Positions 24,034 to 35,229 of a DNA stretch of 64,000 nucleotides are shown piece by piece. Positions within the stretch are counted from its first letter, which is position 1. The number at the start of each line of letters is the position of its first letter. The translations under genes were made by a program, and so were the position numbers. Below the pieces are notes generated by a model that saw only the letters and a list, made by a program, of their open reading frames with translations, searched no databases and had not been told where the DNA came from. The stretch is from Cryptomeria japonica (Eukaryota; Streptophyta; Pinopsida; Cupressales; Cupressaceae), in NCBI RefSeq assembly GCF_030272615.1, contig NC_081406.1, positions 239,618,422 to 239,682,421 on the forward strand. The letters are read 5' to 3'.

Positions 24034-26106
24034 CTATTTTGATAAAGAAGTAGCGAAATGAATGACCTTAGGGTTGTTAGGTGTACCCAAATTGATTTCT
24101 TCGGTCATTTCCACAAGCAATGTTGATTTATCCTGACTTGAAAGGGGTATGTCCATTCTTCCACCTTTGGGCGCCTCAGAGAGGTTTTCACCCACAGGCA
24201 CGTCTTTTATTTTTACTTTTGTATGATCAGAGAGTGCCTTATGGTTTTCACTCAAAGACCTACTCTTTTGATTTTCTACTTTTTCATTTCTTTTTTCATT
24301 TTGATGACTGGAAGATGGAGTTGACTCCCCAAAATATGCTATGGAATCTAGATCAATAGCAAATCTTACCTTATGATCACCTTGTGGCATGCCTTCCCAT
24401 AGTCCAAGGAATTCTGCCATTGCTTCGTCGTTTTGAAAACAATCCAATGTGAGTGGTTCTTGTTGGTCATGTTGGATAAGCTGGGGATAAATGAGGGGCA
24501 TGTCATCATTGGTTTTAAGGAGGGAGAGGGCCGAGATGGTAAAGATGTAAATGTCCATGGTATCACTGTCTGAACTACTCGCATCTAATTCCAAGCTTGG
24601 GTCCCAGAATGACTCTATCTAGGCGTTAGGACATGTTTTTGGAGGGGGAGTTATTTCATGTTTGTCTTCCATGGGCAAATCATCAGGGTCAAGGAAAACA
24701 TTGTCAAGGGCATAGGAGCTAGAAGAAAAAGAACTCCACTCCCATTCGTTGGAATCAGTTTCAGGTCGGGTATCCTTAGGTGTTGTTTCATCATTAGAGT
24801 CACACCCTTTTCCACACGTGGTCATTTTGGTAGACGAGGATCCAATTCGCAATGGTACAAAACCTAACCCTATAGTTGGAGGTTACATCTTGGGTATAAT
24901 AGGTTCTAGCCTTCCTTTCTTGTCAGGGCCTAAGCCACTACAGCTGTCATATCCTTTCTTTTGCAGCATAGTAAATCCTTTGCCATATCGCTCCACTGAC
25001 AACCTGACAGGTGGTGTCTCAGTAGGGTCCTTATAAAGACAGTCTATGACATCATCATCCAAAGTTTCTTTGTCAAGTTCACCCCATCTTGTAAATGTAG
25101 TGGGGGGCTGATATTGGATAACTACCTTAGGTTCCTTTTGCAACAAATGTGGTTTGCCATATGATTTTGGAGATATTGGTAAATTCCCAATGAGGAATGT
25201 TTGAGCCATTGAATACTCTCCACATCCTTGGTCTTGTATCTTCAATTTTCCTTTGACAATATCTAACAATTCATTAGGATCCACATAACTATGTGATTTG
25301 GCTTCTCTATTGACTGGGACTTGTTGCTGCGTAGAATCCTTTAGGGCAGCACAAAATTGAAATGGATTAGGATCTCCTGGAACTGTTATCTCAGTTCCAT
25401 TGTAAGGATATTTTAAACATTGATGATAAGTGGATGGAATTGCTTTCATTGCGTGGATCCACGGATGGCCAAGAATCATATTGTAAGGGAGATCGAGGTC
25501 TAGGACCTACAGGAATGTGTTTTCTGTTACTGGACCTACTCTGATAGGCAATGTAATTATCCCTTTAGATGGGCGCTCAACATCATCATATGCTTTGATT
25601 GTTATTCTTTTAGAAGAATCAATATCCTTTTCTGTATAACCAAGACCAATGACCACTCTCAAGGTACAGATGTTAAGACCTGCTCCGCCATCTATCAAGA
25701 CTCGTCAGATTTTGCAATTATGGACAAAGACTTCAAGATGTAAAGGATCATTATGAGGGAGCTTATTAGGTGAAATATCATTATCAGAAAATGCAACGTG
25801 TTGGGAAATAGCTAGATGTCCTATTCGGGCTTGAAACTGGTCAACATCAATGTCTGTTAGGATAGTGGACTCAATTGAAGCTTTATCTAGGACTACGTGA
25901 TGCATGGGGGACATTTTCAATAGTTCAAGGATTGATATTTGTGCAGGTGTCTTTCCCAGATGATCTAGGAGATTATACTGACCCACAGGGGTTGATTTAG
26001 GAGGAACAGTAGGAGCTCCTTTCAAGACTATTTTGGATCGATGAGTGGTGACCGCGTAAGAAGGATCTTGTTCCTTTATTCTTAGAGTGGAAACATACTT
26101 TTCCAA
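24034..26106 (-). pseudogene. Tat protease region with G-patch-like segment
   Basis: From 26106 downward the frame shows LGKTPAQISILELLKMSP, a pre-protease stretch typical of Tat polyproteins. The aspartic protease follows with its active site in LIDGGAGLNICT (about 25702-25667). ILGHPWIHAMKAIPSTYHQC follows at about 25476-25417. A glycine-rich segment (RYGKGFTMLQKKGYDSC, about 24985-24935) resembles a G-patch. Stops at 25705, 25507, 24883 and 24619 split the frame. The protease would cut the polyprotein. The stretch 24034-24850 is acidic and Ser-rich, with no further domain recognised. Confidence 0.88.
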
Positions 26107-29097
26107 AAGTATGTTTCCATGACCTTGACCTTTAAAAGTATGCTCAAAGACATCGGTAGGATAAGGACATGGAAAAAGAGATGAAACTAAGGCAAGGATT
26201 TATGCAAAGGATTGGACCAAAGGGATCGAAGGATGGAAAATATGAATTGGATAATGGATAGGGTATTGGAAGAACTGTGCTTGAGTGGATAGAAATGTTG
26301 GCAAGATTGACATTGGCACACACCTTGAGGGGTGATGGACTGATGGAGGAAAAGTGGGCTTTGGATATGGAGATTTTGATCAAGGAATAGCTAGGGATTT
26401 GTGGACATAAGGACCCAAAATAGATGATGAAGGTGATGGAGGAACAAATTTGAGAGGGTTGGATGGAGGAATAGCAACTTTGGATGCCAAGTTGGATTTT
26501 TCTTTAGGCTTTTGTGCTTCAAGGAGCCGTTTAGGGATCCACATGGTTTTTGATTTTTCATGCTTTTGTGGTTCCTTGGAGTGCATTGCTAACACAAGGG
26601 ATTTAGGAACCTATATATATTTTGACTTTTCTTTATTTTGCTCAGTGGGCCTTTGTGACCTTTTGGATTTTTCTTTTTCTTTATAGATCATATTGTTCTT
26701 TGTTTTGACATGTCGATTATATTGGACATGTTGATCCTTGAATACATGTGGATTGCTAGACTTATGATGTTTATACTTGGCATCCAAATTGCTTGGAGGG
26801 GGAAAGGAATGCATGGATGGATATGAATGAAATGGAGTTCTTTTGGATTGGTGAAATTGACTCAAGGATGTGTGCCTTTGTTGACCTTGCATAGAGGATG
26901 AAGGGATATAAGGACCTAAGATGGATGGAAGGGATGATGGGGAAGGTGTATGTTTTGATTTTGATGGAGGGATACCAACGTCTTGAGGAATTTCACTGAG
27001 GCCATGACCCTTAATATTTTCTTTAACATGAAGGGATGCTTGCTTATGAAGGTCTACCCCTTTTCCTTTATGAATATCTTGACTTGTAGGATACTCTTTT
27101 CTTTGGGAAGAAGACACAAGTCCATTATTAGGTGGATATGATATGAGAGAAATAATGAGATCATGAAGTGGATCGGATTGCACCAAAGTGGAAGAACCCA
27201 TTATGCATGTCGATGGTTCATGAACATCTTGCACTATGTTAGACTCATGAGGGGGATTAGGATTGTGTAGCGGACATGGTTCAATGACAGGCTCTTCAAG
27301 AGATGGAATGGGAGAAATAATGGGATCATCAAAAGAAATGCGCTCTTGGAGTGGATATGCTGGATTAGGACATGGAGATCGAGGAACAAGTGGATCTTGT
27401 GGAGGATTTGAAGGAATGATAGGGTCTTGTGTTGGAAATGAATTTGGAAGGATACTTTGATCTTGACAAGGAGGAAGATCATTGGATTCCTCTTTAAAGG
27501 TGCTTTACTCTTGACTTTTAATGGAATCATCAGAAAAGATGGAAGGGATATCTTGATCTTTCTTAGGAAGTGGAATGTCAATGGGATTTGAAAGGACACT
27601 GTGTTCATAAAATGGAAGGGGATCATTTGGGATTGGATGAACTGGGATATCTTGATCTTGCTCGGGGAATGGAGTGTCAATAGGGCTTTGGATAGGATGG
27701 ACAAGAATAGGGGAATCATCATGAGCATCTGGGAACATGGGGTCCTAGTCAACAATTGGATGGGATGATAAGGTTTCAGGATCTTGATCTTGACTTTTTT
27801 TAAGACACGTTTCTTCATGCTCTAAATTATCCTCTTGACATGGGGTTGAACTATGGATATGCATGGGGGATTCTAACAAGGGATCAATGTTTTGGCATGA
27901 AGGAAATGCACTTTGAAAATTTGTGATGGATTCTGGCAAGGAATCAATGCTTGAACATGAGGAAGAGGGACTTTGAATGGGGTCCTCTAAAATAGGTAAT
28001 GGCAATAAAGTGCATGGTGGCATTGGGTCTTGTATTTCTGAAACATGACAAGGATGTGCATCATGAATTGGATTATCTTGGCAATTAATTATGGATAGAT
28101 CTTGGATAATTGCATCCTTGGGTGTATTGTTTGATGAGGACAACATGGAAGGTCTTTGGGAAACTTCTAAAGGTGTAGGGATAGATGCCACTGGAGAGTC
28201 AATTTGTTTGTGGGGGGATGAGGCATTACTAGACATAGTTGTATTATCTTGATCTTCCTCAAAGAACTCACTTGGTAGTTTCCTTAAGATCCTTGCAATA
28301 AGGCCACCTTTCTTTCGAGGTTTTGACATAGTTGTAGCTGGAATTTGAACTTGTTTGGCAAGGAGTTGGTTTTGGTCTGATGTCATGTTTTGATTTTGAA
28401 CTAGATGTTGATCAAATTGGTTTGATATGTTCAAAATTTGGCTTGGTGCATGTTGCAACCTTTGTTTTTGAATGTTTGGTTGTGGTTCTTGACATTGATA
28501 TGTTGATTGAACTTGCTGATATTCCACCATTGGTTGAACTATTTATGGACATTGTATAGTTGGTTGGACATATTGTTGAAATTGGACCATTGGTTGTATA
28601 TGTTGGACCATTGGTTGTGTCTGTTGGAAATGTTTGAACTGTTGAACAATTGGTTGTGATGGTTGAAAATCTGATTGATAGTAAACACCTTCTTGTTCTT
28701 GTTGTGAAGGCACATAATGTTGTTGTCCCTTTTCTTGAAATTGTTTCATCATCTCTATTTGTGAGAGGAGAGCTGGTATGTTTGATCGTTCAATAAGAGA
28801 TCTTACATCAATTGGCTCAATTTTTGGATTTCGACTTGGAAATTTTTGAAGCATTTTGGACATTTGTGATCTATTCTTTTCAATATTTTTCACTCTTTGT
28901 TCCAATATCTCCTTTTCTTCAGCTAGTTTCTCCTCTAGTTTTTGTATTTTGAGACTTGTTTCATCATAAAAAGTTTGATCAATGTTGCTTTGTTGTTGGG
29001 TTGGATGGAATTGTGATTGCATTGTCGGTTGATATGTCAAACTTTGTTGCATCATTGGTGCTTGGAACCTTGTTTCAATAGACATGTCACTATGCAA
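26107..29097 (-). pseudogene. Gln/Pro-rich N-terminal region in place of a recognisable gag
   Basis: This is the same frame as pol, starting at ATG 29097. The first 190 codons are Gln-rich (many QPMVQ, QQ and FQQTQ repeats) with a coiled coil near residues 45-85 (LKIQKLEEKLAEEKEILEQR). The next 800 codons are Pro/Ser/His/Asp-rich with short repeats such as PIQSPI, LPEQDQDIPVHPI-like and SLPSILGPYIPSS-like units. No retrotransposon gag domain and no CCHC zinc knuckle were seen. It may be a strongly diverged gag or a replacement of it. Stops at 28543, 27745, 27505, 26611 and 26380 interrupt it. Position and shared frame suggest that it was the 5' part of the polyprotein. Confidence 0.65.
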
Positions 29098-31258
29098 TGT
29101 TTTTGGGATTTTTGATTTTAAAAGGATGATGTATGATATGCAACTAAATGCAACCTAAATAGATGAAAATGCAATCTATGGCAAGAATGCAACCTATGTT
29201 TTTGTTGTTTTTCGAGATTTTGACAAACCTTTTGGAATGCAATTCTAAAAATGAGACCCTTAGGAAATTGAAATGATGTCTAGACCTCAAAGGACAAAAG
29301 GACCAAGTGACAAAAGGACAAAATGACAATGTCTCCCCTATATGCTTGGCTACTAAGCTAGGTTTGACCAAATGACAGTGATCACAAAAAGATAAAAGTT
29401 TGATAAGGTCTAGACTTCCTAACAATGACTTAGGGTTTATCAAAGATTTGCATTACTCAAGTATGACAAAACCTAGTTTTGACAATATATGCAAAGGGAT
29501 AATTACTATGAAAATGACCCTAATATGATATGATAATGACCTAAGCTTAATGAAGAGACCTAGGGTATGCAAATGTGACCTAATGTTATGAGGACAAGGA
29601 TGCAAATGCAAATATATGACTATGTCAACCTAAAGCAAAACCTAAGGTTGAATTATTACTCTAATGCAAGAGGACACACGCAAATGGATAACCCTTATTG
29701 ATATGCAAAGGAGTATGACCTAGGTGAAACCTAACCTTGGTAGTTGACAATGAATTTGTAAAATGCAAACCTAGGATGAACCTGAATCTAAGTGACATGA
29801 ATGTTGAGACAAGATTTTTGAAAAATGTTTGACAACCATGTTTGAAGGTGTTTTGAACTTTGTTGAATGAAATATTCTTGTGTTTAACCTTGTTTTGAAT
29901 CAATTTGTCTTGTTTTTGAAATGAGACACAACTCAACTTTTGACAAGTAAAGAAGACAAGATATTTTAACTTAGACTCAAGACAATCATGCTCATTCACA
30001 CATTTCTTATGGTAGGCAAGGATAGTAGGTACTTGAGAGGTAGACTCGTTATGAGATTCAAGGAGAATACATAGATGCTTGACCCCACGGGCTCCCCTCC
30101 ATGGCACTCACTTCTCAGGGAAACCAAGCATCAGTCCCCATGGAAATCTCCCCATGGCGAACTTAGTATCTATTCCAAGTATCCGAACTCCTCCTTCTCA
30201 AGCAACTAGAAGGATTTTGGCCTCTAAATACAAGGTGTTTAATAAGGATTTCTATTAAGCGTTACTCCTTGGTGTCACGCAAGCATGATTGAGACATTAA
30301 GCCCACCAAGATACCAAACAAATGTAGTCACGCAAACATGATTTAGACCTTGAGGCCCTACTTAGATGTTGATATGAGAAAGAGTCAAAGGGTCAGCAGT
30401 TCCCGAGTAACTGCAATTCCCACGTAACTCTTCCTTCAAAGCTTTCGCTCATCGGGTATTTATTTATAGTGAGTTAGAATGCCAAGTTATTCTAGCCGTA
30501 CTCACTTTGGGTTGTTCCCTTCTCACGATTGTCACTTGCTTGTAAAAGCAAATGGTCGGGAAGGCAGGCCCTCTAAAGGTAACACATAATCAAAACATGA
30601 GAATGGTATCAAAGATCTGGATTTCTGATCACCCTAAGAAGGATGAGAGCATACTCTCCTACTCCAATGTCAAACTCAACAATCAAAGCAAACACACGTT
30701 CATTCCATCCTACTTAGCAATCAAAACTAGGTGCCTAATTATGAATTACAAACACAAGGTTTAGTTGGAGTATAAGGCAACCTACAAAACCACGAAGTCA
30801 GAAGTTTGATTTGTTTAGTCTTTGACTATCGAACCTGCATAAAATGTGTTAGTAGTTTCATTTGTTGTCTTTGTCATGCGTAATGCCAAGGTTCTGCACA
30901 AAGAATTAGTACCAAAGAAAAACCAAAAAGCAGAAATAGAATGCAAAACAAATCAATTTGCAAGTAAAAACACTGCTTTTTACCTCTATTTCTGGCCTTA
31001 CACAGGCGCAAAATGTCTCACACAGACACAGAATGCAATAACACAGGTGCAGAAAACTCCAACATAGGCGCAGATCCCTTTGACACAGGTGCAAAATTCC
31101 TTGACACAGGCACAAAATGCTCGACACAGGCGCATAACTCTCCTACATAGGTGCAGAAGTGCCCAGAAAGGCCTGCATTACCCTGTTTCTTGGGTTTTTG
31201 ACCTACAAATCATCTCAAAAGAACTCAAAAGCATGGTTAGGGGGTTAGTTCACATTAG
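29098..31258 (-). other. Long 5' leader of the Tat element
   Basis: About 2.1 kb lie between the primer site and the first ATG of the long frame. No gene is recognised. Long leaders are usual in Tat elements. Two 55-bp direct repeats containing GTCACGCAAGCATGATTGAG and a close variant lie at about 30273 and 30327, and a minisatellite lies at 31000-31164. Confidence 0.7.
31000..31164. repeat. 21-bp minisatellite in the Tat leader, eight units
   Basis: Eight head-to-tail units of 20-21 bp begin ACACAGGCGCAAAATG, ACACAGGTGCAGAAAA, ACATAGGCGCAGATCC and similar. Because 21 is a multiple of three, the minus strand reads as a seven-residue Cys/Leu repeat (LCLCQGI-like), which I take as a by-product. 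Confidence 0.9.
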
Positions 31259-31271
31259 GTTCACCAATTAA
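31259..31271 (-). other. Putative primer-binding site of the Tat element
   Basis: On the minus strand TTAATTGGTGAACC follows the 5' LTR end directly. TGGTGAACC could pair with a tRNA ending GGTTCACCA. I cannot name the tRNA with certainty. Confidence 0.5.
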
Positions 31272-32689
31272 TGTAGATAGGAAATGTGGAAATCATCAAA
31301 GCAATAGCAATATTAGTCTAGCTCAATCACGAAAGCTCAAATGCAATGACAACAATCCTAAAAACATTCAATAGAGAAAGGGAAATACAACATTCAAATG
31401 CAAATGCAAACCAATGCAAACGTGAATGTCTCCTCCAGAAATCTTCACTGTCCTTCTTTCTCCTTCAAATTGCTTTGTTTGTGGATCTCAACTTCAAGTG
31501 CATAAACCTAATGTGAAAGCAAGATTGACAAGTAGCACAAGAATACTAGAAGCGTGATTGATTCGACCAGGGACTTTGATTGAAGAAATTCATCAAATTT
31601 ATAGATAAATTGGAGAAAAGACCAGATTAGCATGACATTGATATTAGAGGCAATTAATTTCAAAAATGGCACAATTGAGTGGAAAGAAGAAGGTTATGAC
31701 ACCTTCTATGTCATGAACTATGACATATTGTCAATGCAAAGGTTAGAGAACTAGAATCTTATGACATCTTGCTATGCCAAAAGTATGACGCATGAGAAAT
31801 TCATGCTTCCACCGAAGCACAAAAATAGGGAGAAACTAGAGAGAAATTAATTAGGTGGAAATTGAAATTAGGAAATTAGAAAATTAGAAATATTGAGGAA
31901 ATTAGGAACTAGGTGAATTAATTAACAATTTTTCATTCATCAATTAATTCACACAAAGAGAGGGAATTAATTACCCAATTAAATAAATATTTAATTGTGA
32001 CAAGAAGACTTAGGATAAATAAATAAATTGTTTAACCTAGAGGAAAAATGCCAAACAAGATTAAATGAATAAATCATGAAACCCTAGAAGATAAATTAGA
32101 AATGCAAGGACGACAATTAGGTCAAATCGATCGCAAAATGACATAAATGACAATGATTGATGACAAAATAGATTGCAAAAATGACGAGATTGAAAATGAC
32201 CACGATCGATGACAAATCGATCGCAAGATGACAAGATTGAAAACAACAACGATCGATGACAAATCGATCGCATGATGATAAGACTGAAAATGACAACGAT
32301 CGATGACAAATCGATCGCATGATGACAAGATTGAAAAGAGGACAATGATCGACGATCGATGACAAATCGATCGCAAAATGACAAGATTGATAAGAGGACA
32401 AAACCCTAATTAGGATTGACGATGTCCAAAATGATAACAAATGAGCATGCTCATTGATGCGACGGGATAAGATTGACCAAAATCATGACTAAAGAATGTT
32501 GTTGACAAGACCAAACTCGAAAGTGAGATAAATGAAGAATGTAGAAGAAGGACTCGATGCTTGCAAATGATAAAAACCAAGTACGCAACATAGGAGAAAT
32601 GTTAATGCGATGCAAAAACCCTAAAATAAGGCAATGCGCAAATGTTAAAGTATGATTCCGCAAGCATTGACCATTTTTAGACGTCTACA
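31272..32689 (-). repeat. 5' LTR of the Tat element
   Basis: It is 1418 bp long with the same ends as 15014-16447. By eye the two differ at a few percent of positions, many of them CG in this copy against CA or TG in the other. The 47-bp array (about 32125-32405) is better preserved here. Confidence 0.95.
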
Positions 32690-33105
32690 CTAACAATGAA
32701 TATGAGTTTGAAGCATTAGTTTTGGGTTTGAAAGTATATAAAGAGAAAAATTTGGGTGCGGTTGACATTAAGGGGTATTCTCAGACTTTTTTGTAGGCTA
32801 TAATGCATGGGGATACTCCCAATTGGAAACTATGAAATCTTTTGAAGATAGTTAAGGAGATTCTTTTTGATATGGGAGACTTCACAATCACCCATACTTA
32901 CTGTGAAGCAAATAAGGCAATGGATTTAGTGGCAAATGTGGGGGTTGGTCAGGACACTTCAGTATGGATCGGTCTACAAGATATTTTGGATAAGGAAAAC
33001 ATTGCAGGGATCAGTAGGGGCGAAAACCTAGGCCAGGATTGATCAGGCTTAATCTTTATTAGATTCTTCGTCAGGGAAAAACAAGCTTTGATATTTATGA
33101 GATTC
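32690..33105 (+). pseudogene. L1-type LINE, fragment 4 (rest of RNase H)
   Basis: The frame resumes with NNEYEFEALVLGLKVYKE, which contains the conserved catalytic Glu (EFEAL) of LINE RNase H, then IKGYSQ (usual GDSQ, its Asp lost) near 32769. HTYCEANKAMDLVANVGV near 32895-32950 matches the end of the domain (EAN..AD.LAN). A TAG near 32795 and a TGA near 32833 interrupt it. The reading ends with TGA at 33040. Sequence to about 33480 could be LINE 3' UTR; no poly(A) tail or TSD was found. Confidence 0.88.
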
Positions 33106-33492
33106 TTACAAGCCCCTTGGGGAAAGTTTTGTAGTCACATTTCTAATGTCCACGATCTCAAGTGTGTATTGCATATCCGTTGCCACAAACCCACTCTATT
33201 TCTTATCTTTTAGGGTTCACGCAAGGAGCTTAAACTATCAGATGTGTCAGGTGCAGATTCATTATAGGGGGTTTGGAGTACATTCTAGATAGCTTAGAGT
33301 GCATTATACATAAGAGTATTGAAAATGTATCTAGGGTTGCAGATCAGATCAAATCTAGTTTATTATTGTAGTGGGTCGGAATCCATTTCTAAAAGACAAG
33401 CTGTCTAAGCACGAATTTGTTATTTAGTGTGTCTACCATTAATTTTGATTCCACTCTAATAAATTTGTTTTTACAACTCTCAAATAAGATGA

Positions 33493-33975
33493 TTCCCAAA
33501 ATGAAATGTATGTATGCAAATATTTGTAAAGGAAAGTATGACATGTAGAATCATAAACATTTAAGAAACTTTATTCAATTTTATTTTTTTAATAATTCAC
33601 AAGTATACATAGTCAGATTTTATTTCACTTCTACCATTAATTTCAATTTTATTCCAATTTAAATATTGTAATTATGAAATTTCCATAGTCCATAATGATG
33701 TTGTTTTATGCTTCTAGATTTGACTATGCAGTTTATTATGCTGCATAAAACAACAATAAATAAGAATAAAAGTTATGAAGGACAATTTAAATCTAGAAGC
33801 ATAAAATGACAATTTAAATATTATTAAAATAATTATTAAATAAGAATAATACCTAAAATGAAATGTATGCATGCTAATATTTATGAAGGACAACATTTAA
33901 TGGAAGAAACATAAACTCATATCGATCATTTTATTCAATTTTATTATATTAATAGCTCTCAAATATGCATATAGT
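33493..33975. repeat. Pair of about 120-bp direct repeats
   Basis: AAAATGAAATGTATGTATGC with the following 100 bp (33497-33615) recurs with changes at about 33853-33970. Both copies contain TTTATTCAATTTTATT about 70 bp inside. Confidence 0.7.
33704..33806. repeat. Perfect 18-bp inverted repeat
   Basis: TTTTATGCTTCTAGATTT (33704-33721) is answered by AAATCTAGAAGCATAAAA (33789-33806) across a 67-bp spacer. The spacer holds a smaller inverted pair, TATGCAG and CTGCATA. It could be the core of a small foldback element. Confidence 0.9.
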
Positions 33976-34757
33976 TAAATCTACAATTGATGTTTGAACT
34001 ATGGAATGTGCAATGTATAATATAACTTCTATAAATAAACATTTGAGGGTGATTGTTGAAGAAAGTGAATAGAATTGAATTCTTGGAGGAAATTTGTATT
34101 AGACATAGCTAAAAATTACTGTGAGAAGTCATATGAAATCAAATTTGGATGGTACATATCATTTTGATTTGAGAGAAGATGTATTAGGATTGGAATGTGG
34201 TCATCAATATTAATTAATGGTTTTCATAATTTGAAATCTTTTTTTTTCAGTATTTATAAGTTTCTTTTGAGAGGTGATGTAAGAATTTTTACATTTGGTT
34301 GTGTCTTAATAGGTAGGAATATTAAAATTGGGTTGTATTATTATCTTTCTTTTATCCATTCTCTTATTTTTCCACAGATTTTAATTTAATAGTCTTAGGT
34401 ATCTATTTTTTCATTTGGTGTCTTTTCTTCTTAACCTACTAGGGAGTTATTTGATCTTTTGATTTCTTTTGTATTTTTTATTTTTTTCATCTTTTCTTCC
34501 TCGTGCTTACTTCTTCCTTTCACTTCTTTTAATTTAGTCCCTGGTCTACAATTATCATACATCTTTGAACTCTCTTTCACTATTATGATGGATGACAAAG
34601 TGTGATTTGAAACATCGATGTTAAAAATCTCAGGCACAATCAAACCTAGAAATAATTAATGAATATTTTCATAGTTATTGAAATATTATAGCATTAATGT
34701 ATGTTTGTTTCCATATTATAAATGAAATTTGAAAAAAAATGACAATTTTATACTTAT

Positions 34758-35110
34758 TGTTGGAATCGCTTCCCGTTGCACCAAAAGCTCAAACTCTTAA
34801 CACCCAATACAAACACCATATTTAACATGATCCATGGGAGGTAGTTAAGCCATGTCACGATTCTTCAAGGAGGTGTTAACCACCAAGTCAACAATGTCCC
34901 CCTCAGCACTAAATGAGCCTTCAGTACCCACTGAAAGGAGACTTAAACCCATGACCCAAGGCTCTGATACCAGTTGTTGGAATCATTTTCCATTGCACCA
35001 AAAGCTCAGACTATCAATACTAGATACAAACATCAGATTTAATCCGACCTATGGGAGGTGGTTAAGCCATGCCACAAGTCCCCAAGGAGGTCCTGACCAC
35101 CAAGTCAACA
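34758..35110 (-). mobile_element. TRIM-like miniature LTR retrotransposon, 353 bp, TSD CTTAT
   Basis: Two direct repeats of exactly 136 bp (34758-34893 and 34975-35110) begin TGTTGGAATC and end AGTCAACA, and enclose only 81 bp. On the minus strand the first LTR is followed after two bases by TGGTATCAGAGCC, a perfect initiator tRNA-Met primer site (34960-34972). A polypurine tract (GAGGGGGACAT, 34894-34904) precedes the other LTR. CTTAT flanks both sides (34753-34757, 35111-35115), and the unoccupied sequence is present in module copy B near 38150-38165. It has no coding capacity and must have moved with enzymes from another element. The two LTRs have diverged to roughly 80 percent identity by eye, so it is old. 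Confidence 0.93.
34960..34972 (-). other. Primer-binding site of the TRIM (tRNA-iMet)
   Basis: The plus strand reads GGCTCTGATACCA, the exact complement of TGGTATCAGAGCC. It stands two bases inside the LTR, as expected for a primer site used on the minus strand. Confidence 0.9.
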
Positions 35111-35229
35111 CTTATAACTAATTCTTATATTATCAAATAGTAAGGCCTAGATTGTCAATTCCTTTCCTATGATACATACTTAGAAATGTAATTTGGTTGT
35201 GCACATGTCATATCATTATTTTTGTAAAC

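Larger units (their letters stand above)
15014..32689 (-). mobile_element. Tat-lineage Ty3/gypsy retrotransposon, 17.7 kb, TSD CTAAC
   Basis: The element is bounded by TGTAGA and TCTACA, with CTAAC at 15009-15013 and again at 32690-32694, inside the RNase H of the LINE. It has two LTRs of about 1.4 kb, a polypurine tract, a long gag-pol-like frame on the minus strand, a second RNase H after the usual one, a long leader and a long 3' region with an antisense reading frame. The second RNase H and the extra 3' frame are hallmarks of the Tat clade (Ogre, Retand and relatives). All coding parts carry stops but LTR divergence is low, so the insertion is younger than the LINE it broke. Confidence 0.93.
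33106..34339. other. AT-rich sequence without genes
   Basis: No coding frame with a recognisable motif was found. It holds a 120-bp direct repeat and one 18-bp inverted repeat, both listed. The first part may still be LINE 3' UTR. Confidence 0.55.
34340..35225 (+). repeat. AT-rich module, copy A (holds the TRIM)
   Basis: It aligns with 35995-38250, apart from the insertions. Shared landmarks are TTAGGTAT, GATCTTTTG, GCTTACTTCTTCCTTTCACT, CATTAATGTATGT, and AATTTTATACTTAT followed by AACTAATTCTTATAT. No coding capacity was seen. Confidence 0.85.

Noticed and set aside
27234..27818. A 194-codon minus-strand frame rich in Ile, Leu and Pro
   Set aside because: It overlaps the gag-pol frame in another register; the register shared with pol is preferred.
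31000..31164. Regular short repeats that could suggest a CRISPR array
   Set aside because: The units are contiguous without unique spacers, vary among themselves and lie in a plant retrotransposon leader.
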